This document shows positions 55,404-63,322 of a DNA stretch of 64,000 nt, piece by piece. Source of the DNA: a virus. The notes under the pieces were generated by a model. That model did not search any database and had not been told where the DNA came from. It saw only the letters and a list, made by a program, of their open reading frames with translations. The position numbers and the translations under genes were made by a program. Positions within the stretch are counted from its first letter, which is position 1. Every line of letters begins with the position of its first letter. The DNA lies in the IMG/VR virus record IMGVR_UViG_3300031957_001651, positions 27,807-91,806 of that record. One strand, written 5' to 3'.

Positions 55404-55408
55404 AAATA
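55402..55408 (+). promoter_or_regulatory. late promoter CTAAATA
   Basis: CTAAATA fused to the sigma-70 -10 upstream of psbA, 163 bases before the ATG, so early and late RNA polymerases could start at nearly the same place. Confidence 0.65.
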
Positions 55409-55499
55409 AGTCAACAAGTTAAGAAATGTAAAGTTCTTTGCTTATTTCAACACACTCCTCAAACCAAGACCTATAGGGTGTCTAAACACGTCTTTAATA

Positions 55500-55522
55500 C
55501 CTGTATCTAAGGGTGATACAGG
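55500..55522 (+). other. hairpin in psbA leader
   Basis: CCTGTATC and GATACAGG pair over eight bases with a TAAGGGT loop, in the long psbA leader. Another smaller stem (ATCAT/ATGAT) follows near 55534 before a T-rich stretch. Such structures could affect stability or translation of psbA mRNA. Confidence 0.5.
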
Positions 55523-55571
55523 AATAGTAAAACCATCATTTCCCTGATGATCTTACTTTTTTTCAATTACA

Positions 55572-56651
55572 ATGGCTACAACTCTTTCTAGACAACAATC
55601 TACCTCACCGTGGGAATCATTCTGCGAGTGGGTAACATCAACTAACAATCGTTTGTATGTTGGTTGGTTCGGTGTACTGATGATTCCTACGTTGCTTGCT
55701 GCAACTATCTGTTTCATCGTTGCTTTCGTAGCAGCACCTCCCGTCGATATTGACGGTATCCGTGAACCCGTTGCTGGTTCACTCATGTATGGTAACAACA
55801 TCATCTCTGGTGCAGTTGTTCCTTCTTCAAACGCAATCGGTCTACACTTCTACCCCATTTGGGAAGCAGCATCACTCGATGAGTGGCTTTACAATGGTGG
55901 TCCTTTCCAACTCGTAGTCTTCCACTTCCTTATCGGCATCTATGCATATATGGGACGTGAATGGGAACTTTCTTACCGTCTAGGTATGCGTCCATGGATC
56001 TGCGTAGCATACTCTGCACCTGTTGCAGCAGCATCTGCTGTATTCCTCGTCTATCCTTTCGGTCAAGGTTCATTCTCTGATGCGATGCCTTTGGGTATCA
56101 GTGGTACATTTAACTACATGCTTGTCTTCCAAGCAGAGCACAACATCTTGATGCATCCCTTCCACATGTTGGGTGTCGCAGGTGTTTTTGGTGGTTCACT
56201 GTTCAGTGCAATGCACGGTTCTTTGGTTACATCTTCACTCGTCCGTGAGACGACTGAAACTGAGTCACAGAACTATGGTTACAAGTTTGGTCAAGAAGAA
56301 GAGACCTATAACATCGTTGCTGCACACGGATACTTCGGTCGTTTGATCTTCCAATATGCTTCATTCAACAACTCACGTTCATTGCACTTCTTCCTTGCTG
56401 CATGGCCTGTTGTTGGTATCTGGTTCACCGCACTTGGTGTCTCCACGATGGCATTCAACCTCAACGGTTTCAACTTCAACCAGTCCATCATTGATGGTCA
56501 GGGTCGTGTCCTTAACACTTGGGCAGATGTATTGAACCGTGCTGGTCTTGGTATGGAAGTTATGCATGAGCGTAACGCACACAACTTCCCACTAGATCTT
56601 GCTGCTGCTGAGTCAACTCCTGTTGCACTTGTAGCACCTTCTGTTGGTTGA
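55572..56651 (+). CDS. psbA: photosystem II D1 protein
   Basis: The D1 reaction-centre subunit of photosystem II, 359 residues with five membrane helices. [52 protein letters not shown]-like [38 protein letters not shown] and [17 protein letters not shown] are diagnostic; the quinone-binding His and the C-terminal processing region (LDLAAAES...) are present. It is uninterrupted by an intron. Phage D1 replaces light-damaged host D1. Codon use is less AT-rich than its neighbours, consistent with a host origin. Confidence 0.99.
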   Translation: MATTLSRQQSTSPWESFCEWVTSTNNRLYVGWFGVLMIPTLLAATICFIVAFVAAPPVDIDGIREPVAGSLMYGNNIISGAVVPSSNAIGLHFYPIWEAASLDEWLYNGGPFQLVVFHFLIGIYAYMGREWELSYRLGMRPWICVAYSAPVAAASAVFLVYPFGQGSFSDAMPLGISGTFNYMLVFQAEHNILMHPFHMLGVAGVFGGSLFSAMHGSLVTSSLVRETTETESQNYGYKFGQEEETYNIVAAHGYFGRLIFQYASFNNSRSLHFFLAAWPVVGIWFTALGVSTMAFNLNGFNFNQSIIDGQGRVLNTWADVLNRAGLGMEVMHERNAHNFPLDLAAAESTPVALVAPSVG

Positions 56652-56659
56652 TACTAATT

Positions 56660-56680
56660 CCTAATTTGGAATAAATTAGG
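56660..56680 (+). other. hairpin after psbA
   Basis: CCTAATTT pairs with AAATTAGG around GGAAT, ten bases after the psbA stop. No T-run; it probably protects the mRNA 3' end ahead of the terminator at 56689. Confidence 0.55.
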
Positions 56681-56688
56681 AGATACTT

Positions 56689-56716
56689 AGGACCCTTAGG
56701 GGTCCTTTCTTTTTCT
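56689..56716 (+). terminator. rho-independent terminator
   Basis: AGGACCC and GGGTCCT form a seven-base stem with TTAG loop, followed by a T-rich run broken by one C. It ends the psbA message. Confidence 0.82.
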
Positions 56717-56732
56717 CTTCGTATGTAAAGAT

Positions 56733-56876
56733 ATGATAAGTAAAAATACTCCATCGAAACTTGCCGAGATCACCCGTGATACTTGGCCACAACTGTACTA
56801 CTTAAAAGGAATGAAAAAAAATGACTACAAGCACACTCAATCCACCACAGAGAGGATGGTTCGATGTCCTCGATGA
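56733..56876 (+). CDS. possible small protein before psbD
   Basis: A 47-residue frame whose first 27 codons look coding ([19 protein letters not shown]), then run into psbD in another frame for 56 bases. It is basic and has no membrane segment. It may be a real leader protein or chance. Confidence 0.35.
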   Translation: MISKNTPSKLAEITRDTWPQLYYLKGMKKNDYKHTQSTTERMVRCPR

Positions 56877-57876
56877 CTGGCTTAAGCGGGATCGTTTCGT
56901 TTTTGTTGGCTGGTCTGGACTTCTTCTTCTACCCACTGCTTATCTTGCTATTGGGGGTTGGCTTACTGGCACGACTTTCGCAACGAGCTGGTATACCCAT
57001 GGTCTCGCTAGTTCCTATCTTGAGGGTGCAAACTTTCTTACAGCAGCAGTTAGCACTCCAGCTGACGCTATGGGTCATTCTCTTCTTCTTCTCTGGGGTC
57101 CTGAGGCTCAGGGAGATTTCGTCCGTTGGATCCAACTTGGGGGACTCTGGAATTTTGTGGCACTCCACGGAGCATTTGCCCTCATTGGTTTCATGCTTCG
57201 TCAATTCGAGTTGGCTAGGTTAATTGGAATTCGTCCGTACAATGCTATTGCGTTCTCTGGGCCTATCGCTGTTTTTGTCAGTGTGTTTCTCATCTATCCT
57301 CTCGGACAGTCCAGTTGGTTCTTTGCGCCGTCGTTTGGTGTTGCAGCGATCTTTAGGTTCCTACTCTTCCTACAGGGCTTCCATAACTGGACGCTCAACC
57401 CATTCCATATGATGGGAGTTGCTGGTATACTGGGAGGAGCATTGCTATCAGCAATCCATGGTGTAACTGTAGAGAATACATTGTATGAAGACGGTGAACA
57501 GGCAAACACATTTAAAGCCTTCGATTCCACTCAAGAAGAAGAGACCTATTCGATGGTTACTGCGAACCGTTTCTGGTCGCAAATCTTCGGGGTTGCGTTT
57601 AGCAATAAGCGTTGGTTGCACTTCTTTATGTTGTTTGTTCCTGTCATGGGTCTTTGGACATCTTCTATTGGCATCATTGGGCTTGCTCTTAATCTTCGTG
57701 CCTATGATTTTGTGAGTCAAGAGATTCGTGCAGCAGAAGATCCTGAATTTGAGACTTTCTACACAAAGAACATCCTACTCAATGAAGGACTACGTGCTTG
57801 GTTGGCACCTGCTGATCAACCTCATGAAAACTTCATTTTTCCAGAGGAAGTATTACCTCGTGGAAATGCATTGTGA
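56821..57876 (+). CDS. psbD: photosystem II D2 protein
   Basis: The D2 reaction-centre subunit, 351 residues, partner of D1. [63 protein letters not shown] and [10 protein letters not shown] at the end are diagnostic. AAAAGGA lies upstream of the ATG. It is complete and uninterrupted. Together with psbA it maintains photosystem II during infection. Confidence 0.99.
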   Translation: MTTSTLNPPQRGWFDVLDDWLKRDRFVFVGWSGLLLLPTAYLAIGGWLTGTTFATSWYTHGLASSYLEGANFLTAAVSTPADAMGHSLLLLWGPEAQGDFVRWIQLGGLWNFVALHGAFALIGFMLRQFELARLIGIRPYNAIAFSGPIAVFVSVFLIYPLGQSSWFFAPSFGVAAIFRFLLFLQGFHNWTLNPFHMMGVAGILGGALLSAIHGVTVENTLYEDGEQANTFKAFDSTQEEETYSMVTANRFWSQIFGVAFSNKRWLHFFMLFVPVMGLWTSSIGIIGLALNLRAYDFVSQEIRAAEDPEFETFYTKNILLNEGLRAWLAPADQPHENFIFPEEVLPRGNAL

Positions 57877-58091
57877 ATAGTTTTGAAGTCTCACTTTACT
57901 TTATATGCTTTGCTCTCATTGCTGGTGCTGCCTTTGCTATGATGTGGAGTAACATTCAATCTATTAACATAGAGATGAGGAATCCTCCCAAACCAAAGCA
58001 TCCTGAAGCACCACAGGCAGGTGAAGAGTTGATGTATGTAGATCTGTCTAGAGAAAAACTAGAAGACCTTTACAAACAAACTGAAGAATGA
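57873..58091 (+). CDS. small membrane protein after psbD (GTG start)
   Basis: A 72-residue protein with one membrane helix ([18 protein letters not shown]) and a polar Pro/Lys-rich tail. The GTG start overlaps the psbD stop, so it is translationally coupled to D2. It may assist or sit near photosystem II, but no family with that role is recognised. Confidence 0.75.
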   Translation: MNSFEVSLYFICFALIAGAAFAMMWSNIQSINIEMRNPPKPKHPEAPQAGEELMYVDLSREKLEDLYKQTEE

Positions 58092-58097
58092 TATACT

Positions 58098-58120
58098 AAG
58101 GACCTACGAGTCCTTTTTTT
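58098..58120 (+). terminator. rho-independent terminator
   Basis: AAGGAC and GTCCTT pair around a six-base loop, followed by T to 58120. It ends the psbD transcript. The next ATG is immediately after the last T. Confidence 0.85.
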
Positions 58121-58318
58121 ATGTTGACTATTGCAAATTACCTGACAGCATTTTGGACCGTCGTAGTGATGAACTGTATTCAACCAGCCAATTGGCAATA
58201 CTGTTATCGTATTGATCAATGGTTATTACCAGATCTTTATCAGGGTGCTCAAATATACCTTGACAAAAGAATGGATTTCTTGTATAAATCAGAACGGGAG
58301 TACCTAAAAGATATATGA
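58121..58318 (+). CDS. small hypothetical protein before talC
   Basis: A 65-residue protein with a hydrophobic N-terminus (MLTIANYLTAFWTVVVMNCI) and a charged C-terminus. Its ATG directly follows the terminator T-run, so any transcript must start upstream and read through, or be nearly leaderless. It overlaps talC by four bases. Confidence 0.65.
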   Translation: MLTIANYLTAFWTVVVMNCIQPANWQYCYRIDQWLLPDLYQGAQIYLDKRMDFLYKSEREYLKDI

Positions 58319-58962
58319 AAATTTTCCTAGACACAGCAGACACAGAACTTATTCGCAATTATTTTGAGACTGGACTAGTTGATGGTGTCACAACTAATCC
58401 ATCATTGATTATGAAGTCAGGACGAGATCCTGAAGTCGTATATCAAGAGATCAAAGACATTGGTGTGCAAGACATCAGTATGGAAGTCATGGGTGATGCT
58501 CAGACTATGTTGAATGAAGCAATCCGACTGGTTGATAAGTTTGGTAGTGTGAGCACAATTAAACTTCCTATGACCCGTGATGGTCTAAAAGTCTGTAAGG
58601 AACTCTCTAAAGAGAAGGTTCGCACTAACGTAACATTGATCTTCTGTGCTGCTCAGGCAGTCCTAGCAGCAAAGGCTGGTGCAACTTATGTCTCACCTTT
58701 TGTAGGACGTTTGGATGACCAGTCAGTGGCAGGTCTGGAGGTCGTTCGTTCTATCTCTGAACTCTATCGGATCCATCGTATGGAAACTCAGGTTCTTGCA
58801 GCATCAATCCGCAATGTTCAACGTGCAATTCGTTCCTGGTACAATGGTGCTGAGATCTGCACAATGCCACCCAAGGTATTTGATGGAATGTACGATCACA
58901 TTCTTACTGATGCTGGTCTTGAGATCTTTGATCGTGATGCTGCTAAAATTGTAAAGCAATGA
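58315..58962 (+). CDS. talC: transaldolase
   Basis: A 215-residue TalC-type transaldolase of the pentose phosphate pathway. FLDTADTELI at the start, VTTNPSLI, the Schiff-base Lys in STIKLPMT, and YVSPFVGRLDDQ all match the short FSA/TalC family. It would increase sugar-phosphate exchange and, with gnd, ribose and NADPH supply. It overlaps neighbours by four bases on both sides. Confidence 0.97.
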   Translation: MKIFLDTADTELIRNYFETGLVDGVTTNPSLIMKSGRDPEVVYQEIKDIGVQDISMEVMGDAQTMLNEAIRLVDKFGSVSTIKLPMTRDGLKVCKELSKEKVRTNVTLIFCAAQAVLAAKAGATYVSPFVGRLDDQSVAGLEVVRSISELYRIHRMETQVLAASIRNVQRAIRSWYNGAEICTMPPKVFDGMYDHILTDAGLEIFDRDAAKIVKQ

Positions 58963-59183
58963 CTCAACTAATTGATTCTGCAGACCCACAATATTTCACA
59001 CAAACCTCTGACGGTACATATGACCGCCATACTTACAAGTTAACTGTACCTGGATATAATTCTATAGTAATTGAAGACTATGAAATTCTTCGGGCAGTAT
59101 GGTTTGAACAATGCAGAAACTTCAAAGGTTGTAAGGTAGAAGTATTGGATGCAACAAAGAAATCGAATAAAGGATTTGGATGA
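58959..59183 (+). CDS. small hypothetical protein after talC
   Basis: A 74-residue soluble protein (MTQLIDSADPQYFTQTSDGTYDR...) coupled to talC by four bases. It is of the size of metabolic regulators but does not show the Cys pairs of CP12. Function unknown. Confidence 0.75.
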   Translation: MTQLIDSADPQYFTQTSDGTYDRHTYKLTVPGYNSIVIEDYEILRAVWFEQCRNFKGCKVEVLDATKKSNKGFG

Positions 59184-59190
59184 CTAAATA
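59184..59190 (+). promoter_or_regulatory. late promoter CTAAATA
   Basis: CTAAATA begins at the base after the preceding stop. Its transcript would meet a terminator within about 90 bases, so it would make only a very short RNA. Confidence 0.5.
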
Positions 59191-59195
59191 AAAAC

Positions 59196-59240
59196 ATGAG
59201 AGTTGGAACACTCTATATGCAAAGTCAAAATTACTTTTAA
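59196..59240 (+). CDS. possible 14-residue peptide
   Basis: MRVGTLYMQSQNYF, the only open frame between the late promoter at 59184 and the terminator at 59249. There is no ribosome site worth noting. The short RNA may matter more than the peptide. Confidence 0.25.
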   Translation: MRVGTLYMQSQNYF

Positions 59241-59248
59241 TACTCTCT

Positions 59249-59281
59249 AGGCAAGATCCATTATGGGTCTGCCTTTTTTTT
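59249..59281 (+). terminator. rho-independent terminator
   Basis: AGGCA and TGCCT plus GATCC and GGGTC form a ten-base stem with one bulged A and an ATTAT loop, followed by eight T. It ends the talC transcript. Confidence 0.87.
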
Positions 59282-59299
59282 GTCCTTTACTCGTATCGC

Positions 59300-59686
59300 A
59301 TGGAACTTTACGCATCTCCTCAAGGATATCTCTATAACTTGCACACCGTAAATAGAAAGGAAGCTAGAAAAATGTGGAGAAAGAGAATTAAAGAACAGTG
59401 GGATAATCAATGTGCCTATTGTGGTTCTACTGAAAATCTAACCATAGACCATGTAGTTCCAAAGTCAAAAGGAGGAACTAACTATACAACAAATGTTGTT
59501 TGCTCTTGCCTATCATGTAACGGATCTAAAGCAAATGCAGAGTGGCAAGAATGGTATTTAAATCAAGAATTTTTCCAGGAAGTAAATAAACGAAAAATTC
59601 AGGACTGGATAGGACATCAAGAGGACGGTAAAGTCAAGTTATATCAATATAAACCTAGAAGAAATTTTATCCCAGGAGTAGCATAA
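59300..59686 (+). CDS. HNH endonuclease
   Basis: A 128-residue HNH nuclease. CAYCGSTENLTIDHVVPKSKGG contains the zinc Cys pair and the catalytic DH, followed by CSCLSCNGSKAN with the Asn and second Cys pair. It is free-standing, close to psbA, psbD and talC. Such enzymes often spread by cutting a related genome near their own site; it could also serve in packaging or exclusion of other phages. Confidence 0.9.
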   Translation: MELYASPQGYLYNLHTVNRKEARKMWRKRIKEQWDNQCAYCGSTENLTIDHVVPKSKGGTNYTTNVVCSCLSCNGSKANAEWQEWYLNQEFFQEVNKRKIQDWIGHQEDGKVKLYQYKPRRNFIPGVA

Positions 59687-59713
59687 TCCTATATAAAAAT
59701 TGAATGTGTAATT

Positions 59714-59740
59714 AGGAGTCTAAATTATAGACTCCTTTTT
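59714..59740 (+). terminator. rho-independent terminator
   Basis: AGGAGTCTA and TAGACTCCT form a perfect nine-base stem with AATTA loop and five T. It ends the HNH gene transcript. Confidence 0.88.
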
Positions 59741-59741
59741 G

Positions 59742-59769
59742 TTGCATATTAAAAAATATCTGGTATAAT
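59742..59769 (+). promoter_or_regulatory. sigma-70 promoter TTGCAT-N16-TATAAT
   Basis: A perfect -10 with a four-of-six -35 and 16-base spacer directly after the terminator, 21 bases before the glutaredoxin ATG. Confidence 0.6.
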
Positions 59770-59790
59770 TATACTGTTTGGAGGAATTCT

Positions 59791-60039
59791 ATGTACACAA
59801 TTTATTCAAAGCATGGTTGTCCATATTGTGACAAAATTAAGCATATTATGGAACTTGCAGAACAGAAGCATGTTGTTTATCAACTTGGACTCGATTACAC
59901 TCGTGAAGAATTCTACACGATGTTTGGAAATGGTTCTACCTTTCCTCAAGTAGTTCTTAATGCCGATGATGATGATTCAGTTAAACTTGGTGGTTGTACT
60001 GAAACAGTTGCATATCTAAAGGAGCAGAAAGTAATCTAA
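59791..60039 (+). CDS. grx: glutaredoxin
   Basis: An 82-residue glutaredoxin. GCPYC is the redox motif, STFPQV holds the cis-Pro, and LGGCTETVAYL fits the glutathione-binding end. It is a likely electron donor to NrdA, playing the role of T4 NrdC. GGAGG six bases before the ATG gives strong translation. It overlaps the next gene by one base. Confidence 0.95.
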   Translation: MYTIYSKHGCPYCDKIKHIMELAEQKHVVYQLGLDYTREEFYTMFGNGSTFPQVVLNADDDDSVKLGGCTETVAYLKEQKVI

Positions 60040-60398
60040 TGAAACAAAAATTAGCAGAAGTCTATATCCTTATTGAAGGTGCTGTAGATGATGCGTTTTT
60101 GAGACAGAACTTAAATTTAAGGTTATATGATTATTTAAAACAAAATAATTTTACCAGAGATGATTTAGGTGAGATATTAGATAGTTCAAGTGCTAATAGT
60201 ATCTCATCTATAAGTTCAGAACTTAGTGATTACCTTGAAGGTGGTTCTGATAATGAACATAAGCAGCTTCGTGAAGCATATGGATATCTATCAAAACCAC
60301 TTGCAAGAAAAGTGAAAATATATTTAGACAGCATATTAGATGATGTAGTAAGGTATAGAAATGACAAGGGAAAAAGGATCCGAAAAAGATCTAAATAA
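60039..60398 (+). CDS. hypothetical protein
   Basis: A 119-residue protein with helical, Ser-rich middle (SSSANSISSISSELSD) and a basic C-terminus (KGKRIRKRSK). It is coupled to the glutaredoxin gene and overlaps the next by 38 bases. Function unknown. Confidence 0.75.
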   Translation: MKQKLAEVYILIEGAVDDAFLRQNLNLRLYDYLKQNNFTRDDLGEILDSSSANSISSISSELSDYLEGGSDNEHKQLREAYGYLSKPLARKVKIYLDSILDDVVRYRNDKGKRIRKRSK

Positions 60399-60570
60399 GA
60401 AAGATATCCGCGTTGACCGTGGATTGGAACTTATGTTAGAATCTGGGAGGGAGATCGTAAAACCACAAGAAAAAGCATTTGAATTTAAAATTAAGTTGTT
60501 TAAGTTTGAAATGACTTTGGAAATAAAAAAACGTTCTCAGGGAGAGTATCCATGCAAGCAGCAATCATAG
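60361..60570 (+). CDS. small hypothetical protein
   Basis: A 69-residue charged protein (MTREKGSEKDLNKKDIRVDRG...) starting inside the preceding gene. No known domain; it overlaps the next membrane-protein gene by 19 bases. Confidence 0.65.
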   Translation: MTREKGSEKDLNKKDIRVDRGLELMLESGREIVKPQEKAFEFKIKLFKFEMTLEIKKRSQGEYPCKQQS

Positions 60571-60785
60571 CAATCAGCATCGTGTTAGGAATATGTTTAC
60601 TAGCACTCGGTTTAGTTATTGGATTTCTAGTGAAAGAGAACTTATATTCCTATAAGGGATATACACACCCAGAGATGTTTGACCAAAATGGTAACATCCT
60701 ACCAGATGAAATTTTAGCAGTACGATTTGAAAACAGTTATGACGACTACTACGAAAAAGAAGACGACGACGACAGCTCTTCCTGA
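60552..60785 (+). CDS. small membrane protein with acidic tail
   Basis: A 77-residue protein with an N-terminal membrane helix (IIAISIVLGICLLALGLVIGFLV) and a strongly acidic end (YYEKEDDDDSSS). The last 47 bases overlap the next gene. Proteins of this shape recur in cyanophages; function unknown. Confidence 0.75.
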   Translation: MQAAIIAISIVLGICLLALGLVIGFLVKENLYSYKGYTHPEMFDQNGNILPDEILAVRFENSYDDYYEKEDDDDSSS

Positions 60786-61302
60786 ACTTCCAACAAATGC
60801 TTTTATGCATGAAATTCTTGAGGTAGTTTCTAAGCAACGTAGTAATGCGAAGAAAGTGGAGGCACTCAAAAAGTATGATTGTCTCCCACTCAAGAGCATT
60901 CTGATTTGGAACTTTGATGAAAGTGTAATCTCGTTGCTTCCTCCTGGAGAAGTTCCATATGGAAATCTTAAAGAGGATGTGACAGCATCTGGAAACCTAT
61001 CAGATAAGATTAGAGTATCTTCACAGACACAAAATTCTATTGCCGAAGAATCTCAACGGGCAAAGAAAACTTCTATACGAAAAGAATCTACAAAACTTTA
61101 TAATTTTGTGAAAGGTGGTAATGATTCTTTATCTTCTATCCGAAGAGAAGTAATGTTTATTAATATTCTTGAAGGTTTGCATCCTGAAGAGGCAGAAATT
61201 CTTGTTCTTATTAAAGATGGAAATTTATCTAATAAGTATAAAATTTCTTTTGATAATGTAAAGCAGGCATATCCAGACATTACTTGGGGAGGACGTAGTT
61301 GA
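60739..61302 (+). CDS. DUF6433-like protein
   Basis: A 187-residue soluble helical protein beginning with a Thr/Lys run, then a conserved-looking core (NAFMHEILEVVSKQRSNAKKVEALKKY and EAEILVLIKDGNLSNKYKI). I place it with the DUF6433 phage proteins, which have no known function. The ATG at 60739 is preferred to the TTG at 60727. Confidence 0.72.
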   Translation: MTTTTKKKTTTTALPELPTNAFMHEILEVVSKQRSNAKKVEALKKYDCLPLKSILIWNFDESVISLLPPGEVPYGNLKEDVTASGNLSDKIRVSSQTQNSIAEESQRAKKTSIRKESTKLYNFVKGGNDSLSSIRREVMFINILEGLHPEEAEILVLIKDGNLSNKYKISFDNVKQAYPDITWGGRS

Positions 61303-61559
61303 AATTTGTTATTCTCCATGAGGACTGCGATCCTAAACTAGCAGAAGACACATCTCTACCAACCAATTCATATATGGTAGAGTATGTTCTTGATAAAAAA
61401 ATCCATTATGATATCGTAATGGCAAATAAAAAGGTGGATATTTTTGATCATTATTATGATCTTTTTAGATATGATCTACTAACATTCAATCAAACTGCAG
61501 GAAGAATTAGACCTAACTTGTATGGATACAAAGCACCAGAAGAAAAGAAAAAGAAATGA
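61299..61559 (+). CDS. hypothetical protein (TTG start)
   Basis: An 86-residue protein (MKFVILHEDCDPK...) whose only credible start is TTG at 61299, overlapping the preceding stop and six bases after GGAGG. The next in-frame ATG would remove 25 residues. It ends in a Lys-rich tail. Function unknown. Confidence 0.72.
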   Translation: MKFVILHEDCDPKLAEDTSLPTNSYMVEYVLDKKIHYDIVMANKKVDIFDHYYDLFRYDLLTFNQTAGRIRPNLYGYKAPEEKKKK

Positions 61560-61777
61560 ATAAAGGATTTGGTGGATTCTCTAATAATGAAATCGATGAT
61601 TCCTATAATGGAAAAGCAAAGGTTACAATTGATCAACGTGAAGTTGATAAACTTATGAAAGAATATAAGGGTATCAAGAAGTACATGAGATCTACAGTGT
61701 TTGAAGTCAAGAAACTTGACGGAACCGAAAAATATATTAGCTCACTCATTGAGGAAGCAAAGGATATTGAAATTTAA
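61556..61777 (+). CDS. small hypothetical protein
   Basis: A 73-residue charged protein (MNKGFGGFSNNEIDDSYNG...) starting in an ATGA overlap. It ends 12 bases before the -35 of the next promoter. Function unknown. Confidence 0.7.
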   Translation: MNKGFGGFSNNEIDDSYNGKAKVTIDQREVDKLMKEYKGIKKYMRSTVFEVKKLDGTEKYISSLIEEAKDIEI

Positions 61778-61789
61778 CTACAAAGTTTC

Positions 61790-61818
61790 TTGACAATCAG
61801 TCGAGATGCGTATATAAT
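61790..61818 (+). promoter_or_regulatory. sigma-70 promoter TTGACA-N17-TATAAT
   Basis: Perfect hexamers with a 17-base spacer, 24 bases before the ATG at 61842. It should drive the purC-purM transcript. Confidence 0.87.
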
Positions 61819-61841
61819 TTAAAAATATCAAACGCATTATT

Positions 61842-62036
61842 ATGGAATACAAACCTTATAGTCCTGAGTGGCATAGATTACGTTATCTTAAAGATGCGAT
61901 TGATAAATATCTTGATGACTACGTTGATGCAGAAGTTATCTTAGAAGATATTCAAACTATTCTTAAATATCGTTCTGAGAATGCTCTTGACGAGTATCAA
62001 CGAGTTTCAGACCTACAGAAAAAACTGCGAGACTAA
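61842..62036 (+). CDS. small hypothetical protein
   Basis: A 64-residue charged helical protein (MEYKPYSPEWHRLRYLKDAI...). First gene after a consensus promoter, one base before the next ATG. Function unknown. Confidence 0.75.
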   Translation: MEYKPYSPEWHRLRYLKDAIDKYLDDYVDAEVILEDIQTILKYRSENALDEYQRVSDLQKKLRD

Positions 62037-62037
62037 C

Positions 62038-62352
62038 ATGATATCTACTCAATACAGACTAAGACTAGAGTCTATTTGTAGATGTATCGCAAATAAAGAA
62101 AATGTCCCACTTGAGGACATGATCTGGGCAGAAAAACTAGCAAAATCTCATACACTTGCTAGAGATTGGTTGCAGAAGGCAAGACGCCAAGCAGCACAAG
62201 ACATTGAAGAGGGCAGTATAGACGATTTTATGAATAGGATGGGACTAGGAGATCCCGACCCATCCAATCATAAAACGGGATTTGATAGTGCTGATGATAT
62301 TAAAGATTGGTTTCAACGTGATAAACCTGACGACTGGAGACAAAGAGATTAA
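62038..62352 (+). CDS. hypothetical protein
   Basis: A 104-residue protein with helical N-terminus (YRLRLESICRCIANKENVPLEDMIWAE contains the core) and an Asp-rich end. The ATG at 62038 is used; the open frame extends upstream over the preceding gene. It shares one base with purC. Function unknown. Confidence 0.76.
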   Translation: MISTQYRLRLESICRCIANKENVPLEDMIWAEKLAKSHTLARDWLQKARRQAAQDIEEGSIDDFMNRMGLGDPDPSNHKTGFDSADDIKDWFQRDKPDDWRQRD

Positions 62353-63050
62353 TGGAAGTAATTATTGAAGGCAAAGTCAAAACTGTTTATCAGGGAGACG
62401 ATGCTGATCGTGTCATCATTGAGTATCATGATAAGGTAACTGCTGGGAATGGGGAGAAGGAAGATCATCCTTTAGGAAAAGGATCTCTCTGTTGTAGTAT
62501 TTCATCTATCATTTTTGAGAAACTTTCCAAAGAACATATCCCAACTCATTATATTAATATGGTTGGTGCGAACAAGATGATCTGTAAGAAAGTAGATATC
62601 GTTCCATTAGAAGTTATTTGTCGTAATCGTGCTGCTGGATCTATTGTTCGTGAGACAACTCTCCAAGAAGGTGCTCCACTACCACAACCGATTGTAGAAT
62701 TCTTTCTCAAGGATGATAGTAAGCATGACCCTCTACTTACACCAGACCGTGTGCGTCTGATGGGATATGATCCAGAACCTTTCATTGAGATGACACTACG
62801 GGTCAATGATTACCTTCGTCAGATGTTCTACATCATGGGTATTGATCTGGTTGACTTTAAGATTGAGTATGGTTATGATGCTCATGGTGATTTGTATCTT
62901 GCCGATGAGATCAGTCCTGATAGTATGAGACTATGGAAGATTGGTGGTGAGGAAAGATTTGATAAGGATCTATTCAGGAATGATGAAGGTGATATTGTAC
63001 CTGCCTATCGTGAGATCCTTGACCGACTACAACCCTTGGCAATCCAATGA
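62352..63050 (+). CDS. purC: SAICAR synthetase
   Basis: Joins aspartate to CAIR using ATP in purine synthesis. It is 232 residues, the usual bacterial length. EGKVKTVYQGDD at the N-terminus, VICRNRAAGSIVRE and LADEISPDSMRLW (the family signature) are present. With purM downstream it would raise purine supply for phage DNA. It overlaps the next gene by four bases. Confidence 0.96.
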   Translation: MEVIIEGKVKTVYQGDDADRVIIEYHDKVTAGNGEKEDHPLGKGSLCCSISSIIFEKLSKEHIPTHYINMVGANKMICKKVDIVPLEVICRNRAAGSIVRETTLQEGAPLPQPIVEFFLKDDSKHDPLLTPDRVRLMGYDPEPFIEMTLRVNDYLRQMFYIMGIDLVDFKIEYGYDAHGDLYLADEISPDSMRLWKIGGEERFDKDLFRNDEGDIVPAYREILDRLQPLAIQ

Positions 63051-63322
63051 CTGAAAAACAACTTGACAAGATCCGTTTTAGATTTGGTGGAGGATGGTAT
63101 GATACTTGGTGGTTAGCAATCAGTGAAAGATTTGATTCATTAAACTCATTAGCATCATGGGAACCAGACTTCTTTGAACTTATTAATCAAGGATGGTTAG
63201 ATATGTATTATGTACCACCAACAGATGAAGATCGTAAGCAATCATTTATCAAGTCTATTACTATAAACAGTAACCCATACTACAACGAGAAGTATTACGG
63301 ATATGAAACACGAAATCCCTGA
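63047..63322 (+). CDS. hypothetical protein
   Basis: A 91-residue aromatic-rich protein (RFRFGGGWYDTWWLAISERF) coupled to purC by an ATGA overlap and overlapping the next gene by 20 bases. Function unknown. Confidence 0.72.
   Translation: MTEKQLDKIRFRFGGGWYDTWWLAISERFDSLNSLASWEPDFFELINQGWLDMYYVPPTDEDRKQSFIKSITINSNPYYNEKYYGYETRNP

Noticed and set aside
55572-56651. Intron in psbA
   Set aside because: The D1 frame is continuous for 359 codons with all expected motifs, so no intron is needed.
58121-58152. TTGACT at 58124 as a promoter for talC
   Set aside because: No -10-like hexamer occurs 16-18 bases downstream.
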